Assembly (NCBI GenBank): GCA_002389905.1 | Contig: DGRE01000012.1 | Span: 1-38,317 of the forward strand | DNA: 38,317 nt | Direction: 5' to 3' | From: Hungatella sp. UBA4396 | Lineage (GTDB): Bacteria > Bacillota > Clostridia > Lachnospirales > Lachnospiraceae | Shown here: positions 23,805 to 31,315 of the stretch, piece by piece | How positions within the stretch are numbered: position 1 is the stretch's first letter | Layout: every line of letters begins with the position of its first letter | The notes under the pieces: generated by a model | Databases searched by the model: none | Seen by the model: the letters and a program-made list of their open reading frames with translations, nothing else | Told to the model about the DNA's origin: nothing | Position numbers and translations under genes: made by a program

Positions 23805-24308
23805 ATGTTAAATGAAACTATGCGCATTTTCTTCCCGTTAAAGATTGTCAGCTATCCGCAGTTTGACCATTCAGAGGATGACCGGGATGAAATCTCACCG
23901 GAGGAAGCGGTGGAATATGAGGATCTAATTCTTACGGCTATCGAAAAGAATAACTGCCATTTTGAAAACGAACGCGGGCTGGCGGAGTATCTTGATACGG
24001 GAACTTTAAAGGAAAAGGTCCAAAGCCTTCATCCCTCTGTGGAGGTTCTTCGCGGCAAGCTCTGGGGTGTGATGACCGCTCAGTTAAGCACCCCTCTCAC
24101 GCAAGAGGAAACAGTAGAGTTGATCTCGCAGATTGAAGGACAAAATAAAGAAGGCTGGGGGGCTGACTTCAAGCAGCATCCCATCAACACAAGAGATTGC
24201 GAACTTTACATCAGCTTCTGCAACAGCGGTAGTTACATCATTCAGACGGAACAGGAGTTGAGGCTTGAACTTGGACAGAACGGACCGGTGATGGGAGGTC
24301 TGGCGTGA
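23805..24308 (+). CDS. DUF6329-like ICE accessory protein
   Basis: 167 aa. MLNETMRIFFPLKIV start, ERGLAEYLDTGTLKEKVQSL centre, LWGVMTAQLSTPLTQEETVE and WGADFKQHPINTRDCELYIS end match a domain common in Lachnospiraceae conjugative elements, function unknown. The same domain forms the second half of the gene at 26201. ATG follows AGGAGGACATTACA. The C-terminus PVMGGLA encodes a Shine-Dalgarno sequence (GGGAGGT, 24293-24299) leading to a GTG at 24305 that opens only eight codons, a likely remnant of a lost partner gene. Confidence 0.75.
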   Translation: MLNETMRIFFPLKIVSYPQFDHSEDDRDEISPEEAVEYEDLILTAIEKNNCHFENERGLAEYLDTGTLKEKVQSLHPSVEVLRGKLWGVMTAQLSTPLTQEETVELISQIEGQNKEGWGADFKQHPINTRDCELYISFCNSGSYIIQTEQELRLELGQNGPVMGGLA

Positions 24309-24355
24309 AAACTTGCAGACAGCAAAATTAAATTTCATAAATAAAATATATTAGG

Positions 24356-24387
24356 GGCTATGTTTTTCAAAAAGCATGGCCTTTTTT
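24356..24387 (+). terminator. Terminator-like leader hairpin
   Basis: GGCTATG (24356-24362) / CATGGCC (24375-24381), one wobble, extended by T5/A5, followed by six T. It lies 67 nt before ATG 24454. Confidence 0.7.
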
Positions 24388-24453
24388 ATTTTGAAAAAAT
24401 CTAAAATCAAAATGCTGTCGATTCTCTCGGCACAGAAAAAGGAGGAAATGATC

Positions 24454-24960
24454 ATGGACAATAAAAATCTACAGGAGGCTTTTATCAAAAATCTCAATGA
24501 GATACTTACAGACATTGATTTTGCAAAACTGGATGCGTCCTGCAATTCGGACGATTATGGCTATGCAAAAGAAACATTGAAAAAAATGCACGATACGTTT
24601 ATTGAGGTTTATGGTACTGATTATCTTGATAGCGGCTATGAATTTGTTGAGCTTCCTGCTGTTATCCAAGGGCGAGGCACCGGGCATATCGGACTCGGTA
24701 TCGTTACTCTCGATATCCAATCTTCCGGAGAACATTGGGGAACTTTCTTTTTGACTCCCAGAGGTGTGATTGATCAGGGTGGTGGGGATATGCCAAAACT
24801 GCACTCGCAATATTTAAAAGACAACTATGCGCCTTACGATTACTGGTACACCATTACGCTGGAACGTGATCATCATGTAGATTTTGACAACGTGCCGGAA
24901 AAAGTAATTGATTTATTAAATGGGTGTCAGCCGGATCAGCCTGAATTGAAAATGGAATAA
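24454..24960 (+). CDS. Hypothetical ICE accessory protein
   Basis: 168 aa, acidic, starting MDNKNLQEAFIKNLNEILTD. The second half (GRGTGHIGLGIVTLDIQSSG, WGTFFLTPRGVIDQGGGDMP, YAPYDYWYTITLERDHHVDF) looks like a compact beta domain I have the impression of seeing in ICE accessory proteins, but no function is known to me. I use ATG 24454, 8 nt after GGAGG (24441-24445); the ORF extends upstream across the leader hairpin to 24376, which is not likely translated. Confidence 0.7.
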   Translation: MDNKNLQEAFIKNLNEILTDIDFAKLDASCNSDDYGYAKETLKKMHDTFIEVYGTDYLDSGYEFVELPAVIQGRGTGHIGLGIVTLDIQSSGEHWGTFFLTPRGVIDQGGGDMPKLHSQYLKDNYAPYDYWYTITLERDHHVDFDNVPEKVIDLLNGCQPDQPELKME

Positions 24961-25047
24961 CAGCACATGAGTAATAGCTTTTTGTTTTCGTTTGTGGTAT
25001 CTTGTGTGATTGAAAAGGAACTGTAAAAATTTAAAGGAGGTACTTAG

Positions 25048-26199
25048 ATGAGTGTAAACGCCAGAGAAGAACAGTATGAGCACGTAAAGTTATTTGGTAA
25101 ACCAGCACTCTTTACCGATTCACGAATTGACCGGAGCACTGTGCCAACAGGATTTTACTGCTATGACCTGCGTGGTTCCGACCGTGACCCTGGAAAACCA
25201 GTAGCGCTAGAAAATCAGGTTGTCGTTAATCATGCCGGTACGGTGCTGGCAACTGAGCCAGTCACCATTCCCAAAGAGGGGTTCCGCCGATTGCGTGGTA
25301 AGCTGAATTTTCTTGGGGAGTGCCTGACGATATCGGAATTTTGTGAAGAACATGGACTCGAACTCAAGGTTGACAATGGAAAATTAAATTTACGGCCTGC
25401 CTCTTCTGATAAGGCAGGTCTTTTTTTTGCACTGTCGAAGGAGCAGGATGCAAAGCTTGCAACTATAGGGCACCTGCGAATTGATTTCGGAAGTAATGGG
25501 CATGAGTTCTGGCATACATGGTGGCCCCGCGATTATGAGAAGTTTCATGGTTCAGCGTTTGAATCAGAGCTGAAAAGAGTGGTAGATGCACTTCGTGAGG
25601 ATGGACCGTTGGAAAATCTTCCTACCATGTCATTATATTGCACCAGTCATGGCGGAGAAATTGAAGGCGGCTGGCGACAGAACTATGGCTACATTGTAGA
25701 AACAGAGCATTACCGTTACTGCCTGCGATGTAATCCCGGTCCTGGAGATTATCAGGCATACCTGACTGTCTTTGATCTGCGTCAGCAAGAGCTGAACATG
25801 AAGAACGAAGCTGCGACGCAGAATCTTGGTCTTACTGAAGCGGGAAAGCAAAAGCTGAAAAACGCTGCTGATCCTACGCTCTCGCATAGCTACGCCTGGT
25901 TTGTGTATCAGGATTACAATGTTGCGGGTGAAAAACTTACAAGAGGTCTCACACTGCAGGAAGCAATCCACCTGTTTAACGAAATGGATAGCGGTAACAA
26001 ACGGTTAGGTGTTACCAAAGATGATATCGCCACGGTGGATATAGTAATTACTTTAAACGGTGAGCAGAAATTCTCAAAAGATTACACACAGCTTGCGAGT
26101 TTTTCAAGTGACCCCGTAATAGCCCTTGCCGTGGAAACACTGCGGAATGAAATTACAGAACAGACACCCGAACAGGGAATGAAAATGGGAGGTATGTAA
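25048..26199 (+). CDS. LPD28-domain fusion protein (ICE accessory)
   Basis: 383 aa built of three parts. Residues 1-112 are an LPD28-like domain (KLFGKPALFTDSRIDRSTVP, FYCYDLRGSDRDPGKPVALE, VVVNHAGTV, then LTISEFCEEHGLEL), usually a separate protein of about 105 aa. Residues about 128-255 (HLRIDFGSNGHEFWHTWWPR ... RYCLRCNPGPGDYQAYLTVF) form a second ICE domain. Residues about 265-370 (GLTLQEAIHLFNEMDSGNKR ...) resemble YodL-like segments. The first junction (residues 117-127) is encoded by a terminator-like hairpin, suggesting fusion of formerly separate genes. ATG follows AAAGGAGGTACTTAG. Function unknown. Confidence 0.75.
   Translation: MSVNAREEQYEHVKLFGKPALFTDSRIDRSTVPTGFYCYDLRGSDRDPGKPVALENQVVVNHAGTVLATEPVTIPKEGFRRLRGKLNFLGECLTISEFCEEHGLELKVDNGKLNLRPASSDKAGLFFALSKEQDAKLATIGHLRIDFGSNGHEFWHTWWPRDYEKFHGSAFESELKRVVDALREDGPLENLPTMSLYCTSHGGEIEGGWRQNYGYIVETEHYRYCLRCNPGPGDYQAYLTVFDLRQQELNMKNEAATQNLGLTEAGKQKLKNAADPTLSHSYAWFVYQDYNVAGEKLTRGLTLQEAIHLFNEMDSGNKRLGVTKDDIATVDIVITLNGEQKFSKDYTQLASFSSDPVIALAVETLRNEITEQTPEQGMKMGGM
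25396..25428 (+). terminator. Terminator-like hairpin inside an ORF
   Basis: CCTGCCT (25396-25402) / AGGCAGG (25412-25418) then TC and eight T. It lies in frame within the LPD28 fusion gene, exactly between its first and second domains. Confidence 0.75.
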
Positions 26200-26200
26200 A

Positions 26201-26926
26201 ATGAACCGAAATCCTGATTGGATTAAATATATGAAAGAGCAGTACCCGCCGGGCACAAGAATCCGGCTTACCGAGATGGAAGACCCTTATGCCCCGGTGC
26301 CTCCTGGTACGGAAGGTGTCGTTGTTCATGTTGATGATCAGGCGCAGCTTCATATGAAATGGGATAATGGAAGAACTCTGGCACTCATACCGGGAGTCGA
26401 TCATTTTTCGGTTATCCCGCTGCCGCTTCAGACACAGAAGCTATATATGCCGTTGACCGTCAACGCTTACCTGCGCAACGAATACGGTGATTTGGATAAT
26501 GATGCTGTGGAGTTTGGCCGCTATGAAGTTTTAGAACATCAGGATAGTATTCTTGCAGCAATCCTGAAAGAGAGGATGCCGGAGGAAGCCGAACGCGGCC
26601 TCATGAAGTATTACCATGGGAACGATAGTGTGAATCAAAAGGTGCAGTCCTATTTTTTTACCGTGGAGCAGGTTGACGATAAGCTGATGGGCGTGGCAGA
26701 ATGCCGCATAAAGGGTGAGCTGACTGATGAGGAACTGGAACGGCTGAAGGACGAGATTTCCGATCAGGCATCCGATGGGTTCGGGGAAGGTTTTGAACAG
26801 CGTCCAATAAAAATAGCGGACGGTGAAATTTGTGTCAGCCTCTGGAGCAGTGAAAAAAGCTGGAGCATTATGACTCAGGATGAGCTGGAGCAGGGACAGC
26901 AGATGGGAGGAATGCATCTTGGATAA
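26201..26926 (+). CDS. DUF4314 + DUF6329-like fusion protein
   Basis: 241 aa. Residues 1-75 (WIKYMKEQYPPGTRIRLTEM, VPPGTEGVVVHVDDQAQLHM, NGRTLALIPGVDHF) are a DUF4314 domain, a small SH3-like fold. Residues about 80-235 (ERGLMKYYHGNDSVNQKVQS, KLMGVAECRIKGELTDEELE, GFGEGFEQRPIKIADGEICV) are DUF6329-like, paralogous to the gene at 23805. ATG 26201 lies 7 nt after GGGAGGT (26187-26193), which is coded inside the end of the previous gene. It overlaps the next gene. Confidence 0.8.
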   Translation: MNRNPDWIKYMKEQYPPGTRIRLTEMEDPYAPVPPGTEGVVVHVDDQAQLHMKWDNGRTLALIPGVDHFSVIPLPLQTQKLYMPLTVNAYLRNEYGDLDNDAVEFGRYEVLEHQDSILAAILKERMPEEAERGLMKYYHGNDSVNQKVQSYFFTVEQVDDKLMGVAECRIKGELTDEELERLKDEISDQASDGFGEGFEQRPIKIADGEICVSLWSSEKSWSIMTQDELEQGQQMGGMHLG

Positions 26927-28403
26927 GAGCAGAAAAAATAATGGGCTGCCACAGCAGTGCTACACTGTACTCCCTTTTGATGGCAGGCTGGTTACCATAA
27001 CCCAAGGGAAACCGGGATATTCCCTGTCACCACTGAACCAGGATGACCGACAGAAAAATCGTACTATTGCGGATGAGAAAAATAAGGAGATCGGCGGCAT
27101 AACGCCAGAACAGGAAAAAGCAATGCAAACAGGTGCGGTGATTGGATGGGAATTTGTGCATCTGATAGACAACGTCCACGTTCAGTCAAATGAGATTATC
27201 GAATTGGAAATCAGCCGTCCCGGTTCGTTTGGTTCGGAAACGTCTGCATCTCTATCACTCCCCGCGACTCCTTATGAGTTGGCAGATGCACTGGATAGAG
27301 CGCGTATCATTGATGAGAGAGTCATCTACTCTATGGAAATTATGAAATGCAACCCAAACTATCTGCCTCGGTTTATCAGTCCAAGTACCAACCTTTATGA
27401 ACTGAATTATCTGGCACAGCGGCTGGCAACCCTCAGTGAATGGGAACTGGATTGCTTTGAGGGGATGGTGATAATGGATGCCACTCAGACATCATATGCA
27501 CCAATCCCTGTGGATCGGCTCATCAATATGACCAACAGCATGGAACATTGCCAGGTGGTTTATGAGGCAGCAGACGATATTTCCCTTGGAAAGTTCTATG
27601 CAGACAACGACTTTGTCCCACAGCTTGAAAATCTTCCGCAAAATGTTTATGAGTGGTTGGACTTCGATAAGATCGGCAAGGAAATGCGCGAGGGCGAAGG
27701 CGGAGCCTTTACCACCCATGGCTATGTGGTGCAGAATGGTGAAATTATTCAGGGCTATCAAAGCGGCGATGCCATCCCGAGACAAAAGCCAGAATATACG
27801 GTGCTTCTCCAGGTGACCAAGGGTTATTTTAATGACCCGGATTATGACAATGACCTCTCAACGCTCCTTAAGCTGCCCGCCAGCGATCAGGAGCTTTCTC
27901 ATGCAGTGGAAGAAGTGGGTGCCGTGTCGCCAGAAGAATGTGCATTCACTGCCGTCGATTGTATAATCCCCCGGCTGACTGAGAAAATCACAGATGAGCT
28001 GGAAGCCACAAACGGCGACTGCTATGGCGTGGTCAATGAGTTGGCAGGCCAGCTTAGTCGACTTAACCGTGAGGGTGGAATCTCTATCTGCAAAGCAATG
28101 CTTACGGAAGCACCGGAAGATATCACCTTGGAGGAAGCTCTCGATTTTGCTTATCAGACCGATGAATTCTTGCTTTTACGGGAAACCGCTACCCCGACAG
28201 ATTATGCAAGAATGGAGCTCGCCAAGTGCTCCATCCCTTTGAGAGAGGAATTGTTTGCCGGCGCAGAACTCAATCATTATGGAGAAAAGCTCATGGAACG
28301 CAACAAGGCAATCCCGACTGAATACGGTATTCTTATTTCACGGAATGGTCAGACAGTGCAACAGTGCCTGAACCGCCCTGTACAGGGTATGGAAATGAGG
28401 TGA
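26919..28403 (+). CDS. ArdA-like antirestriction domain protein
   Basis: 494 aa. The start is TTG 26919, 8 nt after GGGAGG (26905-26910) in the preceding gene. Residues about 85-280 (SLPATPYELADALDRARIID, TNLYELNYLAQRLATLSEWE, SLGKFYADNDFVPQLENLPQ, AFTTHGYVVQNGEI) look like the ArdA-type antirestriction region, a DNA mimic that protects incoming element DNA from type I restriction. The C-terminal part begins with a second copy-like segment (LLKLPASDQELSHAVEEVGA) and is of unknown function. The protein is strongly acidic overall, as expected for a DNA mimic. Last gene of this + operon. Confidence 0.75.
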   Translation: MDKSRKNNGLPQQCYTVLPFDGRLVTITQGKPGYSLSPLNQDDRQKNRTIADEKNKEIGGITPEQEKAMQTGAVIGWEFVHLIDNVHVQSNEIIELEISRPGSFGSETSASLSLPATPYELADALDRARIIDERVIYSMEIMKCNPNYLPRFISPSTNLYELNYLAQRLATLSEWELDCFEGMVIMDATQTSYAPIPVDRLINMTNSMEHCQVVYEAADDISLGKFYADNDFVPQLENLPQNVYEWLDFDKIGKEMREGEGGAFTTHGYVVQNGEIIQGYQSGDAIPRQKPEYTVLLQVTKGYFNDPDYDNDLSTLLKLPASDQELSHAVEEVGAVSPEECAFTAVDCIIPRLTEKITDELEATNGDCYGVVNELAGQLSRLNREGGISICKAMLTEAPEDITLEEALDFAYQTDEFLLLRETATPTDYARMELAKCSIPLREELFAGAELNHYGEKLMERNKAIPTEYGILISRNGQTVQQCLNRPVQGMEMR

Positions 28404-28448
28404 TTCGTTGAGCAGCCATGAATCAAGTGGTTGGTTTAATTGGTGATA

Positions 28449-28871
28449 TTAAAGATATGCCTGAAAAAGCTCGCCTTCGATTTCAATGATCGCTTCAATC
28501 GGTATCTTTGTTCCGTCCATCATGAGAAGGACTCTCTCGTATTCATCTATTTTTTTTATTGTGCCGATTGCATTGATATATGCGCCGCCGCCTTTTTTCG
28601 CATCGGATTGGAAGTAAATGATCTCGACCTCCGGATGGTTAGAAAGTTCATCTGACAGAATCTGCAGCTTCATTTCCAAAGCAGCTTTGGAGTCCTCGTC
28701 AAGATCTACCTGTTCATCCGTCAGCCGAGCAGTTTCTTTGACCGCTGCTTCATAGCCAGTCAGAGCGGCAAAGGGAGAAAACTGTGCTGCGCGGTCGAGG
28801 ACAGGCATATGGGGACGGGTCGCAGAAACATGATGAGGCAAATTGATAATATCATCGTATTGGTTCGTCAC
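28449..28871 (-). CDS. YolD-like family protein
   Basis: 140 aa with the YolD pattern: DIINLPHHVSATRPHMPVLD, RAAQFSPFAALTGYEAAVKE and the closing beta strands (IGTIKKIDEYERVLLMMDGT, KIPIEAIIEIEGELF). YolD-like proteins accompany UvrX/UmuC-type polymerases in Gram-positive mobile elements. The start overlaps the polymerase stop by 4 nt (ATGA), so both are co-translated. It ends 46 bp from the convergent ArdA-like gene. Confidence 0.9.
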   Translation of the reverse strand: MTNQYDDIINLPHHVSATRPHMPVLDRAAQFSPFAALTGYEAAVKETARLTDEQVDLDEDSKAALEMKLQILSDELSNHPEVEIIYFQSDAKKGGGAYINAIGTIKKIDEYERVLLMMDGTKIPIEAIIEIEGELFQAYL

Positions 28872-30397
28872 GCCTTATGCCCTCCGATCTGATTATTCCG
28901 GTCTATGGTGGTTGCACCTTCCTCAAGGTTAGTGCCTTTAAGGATTGCGTTCTTTCCAAACTTTTTCTTGATTGCCAGCATTGCACTCTGCATTTTCTTT
29001 TCACGCTGAAGATCTGCATTTTCTTTGGCTTGTTTTGTACGGGCTGCTTCATAGTCCGTAAATAAATCAAGCTGCTCAAAGGCTGCGGGTTTTGGCGCGG
29101 ACGCTTCATCAATCACATGGTTGGCAGTAATGTTGACTCTTCTGATCAGAAGTTTTTTGTCAACGATGCGGTCATATAATTCCATAACAGCATTCATAAT
29201 CAGTTTTGTTGAGGATGAATGCTTACCAAGGTTGCATGTGCCGTGGGCGTGCTTTGGTATGGCGCGCCCATAATGATCTGTGGTTACCTCTCCGTGATAA
29301 GATTTTTTCAAATCAGGGTCTTGGAGATTTTGAATATCATAGCCTATGGTTAAGACTAGCTGGTCGGTCACAAGCCCTTTGTCAACCAGATCCAGTACCA
29401 GCAGCTCGGTCATTTCGCGAATAATCAATTTTGACTTGTCAAAGGAGTAAGGACAATGCAGTACCTGACCAGATCCGATGCTGTTTGTGCTGGGTTTGTA
29501 TGCCTTGACGTCGGCAATGGTGCATGGCTCCCAGCCCCAGGCATGGTCAATCAGCAATTCCGCATTGACACCGAACATTTTATATAATAAGGCTTCGTTG
29601 TAGTAATCAGTAGATTTTCCAATGGAACATCGTGCTATATCGCCCATTGTATAGAGCCCGTGTTCCTCAAGTTTTTTGGTATAGCCTCTCCCCACACGCC
29701 AGAAGTCAGTGAGGGGACGATGAGTCCAAAGAGAGCGGCGGTACTCCATCTCATCCAGCTCCGCAATGCGGACACCGTTTTTATCTGGTTGGATATGCTT
29801 TGCCCCGATATCCATTGCAATTTTACAGAGGTAAAGGTTTGCTCCAATACCAGCGGTTGCTGTGATACCGGTAGTGTCCAGCACATCAAGGATTAGTTTC
29901 ATAGCAAGCTCACGAGCAGAGAGCTGATAGGTTTTCAAATAAGCAGTAACGTCCATGAACACCTCGTCGATGGAGTAGACATGGATATCCTCGGGTGCAA
30001 TGTACTTAAGGTAAACACCGTAGATCTTTGTGCTGTATTCCATATAAAGGGCCATACGTGGAGGCGCAACGATATAATCAAGGGACAGTTCCGGTGATGC
30101 TTTCAGTTCGGCATCATGATAGGATGTTCCAGTAAAATTGTGGCTGGGAGCCTTCTGCTTTCTTTTCGCGTTGGCTTCTTTGACTTTTTGCACGACCTCA
30201 AACAGCCGTGCCCTTCCTGGAATGCCATATGCTTTTAGAGAAGGAGAAACCGCAAGGCAAATTGTCTTTTCCGTCCGGCTGGCATCAGCGACCACAAGGT
30301 TTGTAGCCATTGGATTAAGCCCTCGCTCAATACATTCTACGGAGGCATAGAACGACTTTAAATCGATAGCAATATAGGTTCTATTTTGTGATTTCAT
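28868..30397 (-). CDS. Y-family DNA polymerase (UmuC/DinB/UvrX-like)
   Basis: 509-aa translesion polymerase. Palm residues are visible: D12 in IAIDLKSFYASVEC and D144/E145 in YSIDEVFMD. The GIGANLYLCKIAMDIGAKHI thumb-like motif and little-finger region follow. At 442-446 stands QLDLF, a perfect beta-clamp binding motif, followed by a basic tail. ATG 30397 follows AAAGGAGGTAATGAACG. It can copy past damage at the cost of mutations. On a mobile element it may support transfer or survival under stress, regulated by the upstream XRE protein (inference). Confidence 0.93.
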   Translation of the reverse strand: MKSQNRTYIAIDLKSFYASVECIERGLNPMATNLVVADASRTEKTICLAVSPSLKAYGIPGRARLFEVVQKVKEANAKRKQKAPSHNFTGTSYHDAELKASPELSLDYIVAPPRMALYMEYSTKIYGVYLKYIAPEDIHVYSIDEVFMDVTAYLKTYQLSARELAMKLILDVLDTTGITATAGIGANLYLCKIAMDIGAKHIQPDKNGVRIAELDEMEYRRSLWTHRPLTDFWRVGRGYTKKLEEHGLYTMGDIARCSIGKSTDYYNEALLYKMFGVNAELLIDHAWGWEPCTIADVKAYKPSTNSIGSGQVLHCPYSFDKSKLIIREMTELLVLDLVDKGLVTDQLVLTIGYDIQNLQDPDLKKSYHGEVTTDHYGRAIPKHAHGTCNLGKHSSSTKLIMNAVMELYDRIVDKKLLIRRVNITANHVIDEASAPKPAAFEQLDLFTDYEAARTKQAKENADLQREKKMQSAMLAIKKKFGKNAILKGTNLEEGATTIDRNNQIGGHKA

Positions 30398-30439
30398 CGT
30401 TCATTACCTCCTTTTATCGTTCATCTACGCTGATTAAAA

Positions 30440-30820
30440 TTAACCTGTTTTCATTACGCTTGATTCCATGTAAACATCCTGCAATGCCTTCATAACTGCA
30501 TGCTTATCCTGCTCAGATAAAATTTCCCCAGCAAATAAGCTGGCTAATCCGTCAATAAACACCTGTGCTTGCTTCATACCACGGCTTCCATACAGCTCAG
30601 CGGTAACGACAGTAAGTTCATGATCCTCGGACAGCAGGTAGTTGACATTCACTCCGAAGAAGACAGCAATCTTTTTATAGGCATCTCTGGAGCGGGGAAA
30701 TGAAATCCCGTTTTCATATCGCGTGATCATGCGCCGGTTGATTCGCAGCTTGTCTGCTGTTTCCTGCTGCGTTAAGCCAAGACGATTTCTCTCCAGCTTG
30801 AATTTTTCTCCGAAAGTCAT
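30440..30820 (-). CDS. XRE-family transcriptional regulator
   Basis: 126 aa. N-terminal HTH_3 domain (FKLERNRLGLTQQETADKLR, then INRRMITRYENGISFP), followed by a C-terminal region likely for dimerisation. I use ATG 30820, 11 nt after AAGGAG; the alternative GTG 30832 overlaps that ribosome binding site. It is cotranscribed with the polymerase and YolD genes, and two palindromes at its promoter suggest autoregulation. Confidence 0.9.
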   Translation of the reverse strand: MTFGEKFKLERNRLGLTQQETADKLRINRRMITRYENGISFPRSRDAYKKIAVFFGVNVNYLLSEDHELTVVTAELYGSRGMKQAQVFIDGLASLFAGEILSEQDKHAVMKALQDVYMESSVMKTG

Positions 30821-30885
30821 CCTGATGATCACTCCTTATCTAGTTTGTGTTATAGAATTTATCAAATTGTACAGATAAGACCACT

Positions 30886-30953
30886 GAACTGCTACAGTTC
30901 TCATTGAGCAGTTCAACTGCTCGTATTGTACGAAATATTTCTCTTTTTGTAAA
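30886..30953 (-). promoter_or_regulatory. Promoter and operator palindromes of the XRE-polymerase operon
   Basis: On the - strand TTTACA (30948-30953), 17-nt spacer, TACAAT (30925-30930). Just downstream lie GAGCAGTTCAACTGCTC (30906-30922, perfect 8-bp arms) and GAACTGCTACAGTTC (30886-30900, perfect 6-bp arms), sharing AACTG half-sites. They cover the expected transcription start and fit repressor binding. Confidence 0.75.
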
Positions 30954-31047
30954 GCGGTAACATTTGTATGACACCAAGGATTTTATGTTGTTGTCAACCC
31001 GTCCGCTTCAAGATCCAATGGATGGGGTAAATCACATATCAATATAT

Positions 31048-31088
31048 AGCGCCTTTTGGTTTCAACTGAAACTGAGAGGCGCTTTTTT
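31048..31088 (+). terminator. Terminator-like leader hairpin
   Basis: AGCGCCT (31048-31054) / AGGCGCT (31077-31083) with an inner GGTTTCA/TGAAAC pairing and six T. It ends 26 nt before ATG 31114. Apart from the operators and this hairpin, 30821-31113 holds no gene I can support. Confidence 0.78.
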
Positions 31089-31113
31089 ATTTTCCGAGAA
31101 AGGAGCGCAAGAC

Positions 31114-31311
31114 ATGAATCAAAATCCATTAGAAAAGCCAGGGGCAGGAGCGACCGGACCTCCCAAACGTTACGGCGTGCCACTGCCAGCCGAACGTTCC
31201 CGCTGCGAGGGCTGTCCCTATCCCCGTGTCGGTTTCATCTGCTGGAGTCCGGATGGAACCTGTATGAAAACGGACGTTGATGCTATCAACCGCCGCAGTA
31301 AAGGCAGGTGA
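31114..31311 (+). CDS. Small cysteine-rich ICE protein
   Basis: 65 aa. An N-terminal proline/glycine-rich part precedes RCEGCPYPRVGFICWSPDGT with four cysteines (C-x2-C ... C-x7-C), suggesting a zinc knuckle. ATG 31114 follows AAAGGAGCGCAAG; an upstream in-frame ATG (30964) would run through the leader hairpin and is unlikely. Directly followed by the methylase gene (4-nt gap). Function unknown. Confidence 0.72.
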   Translation: MNQNPLEKPGAGATGPPKRYGVPLPAERSRCEGCPYPRVGFICWSPDGTCMKTDVDAINRRSKGR

Positions 31312-31315
31312 AAAA

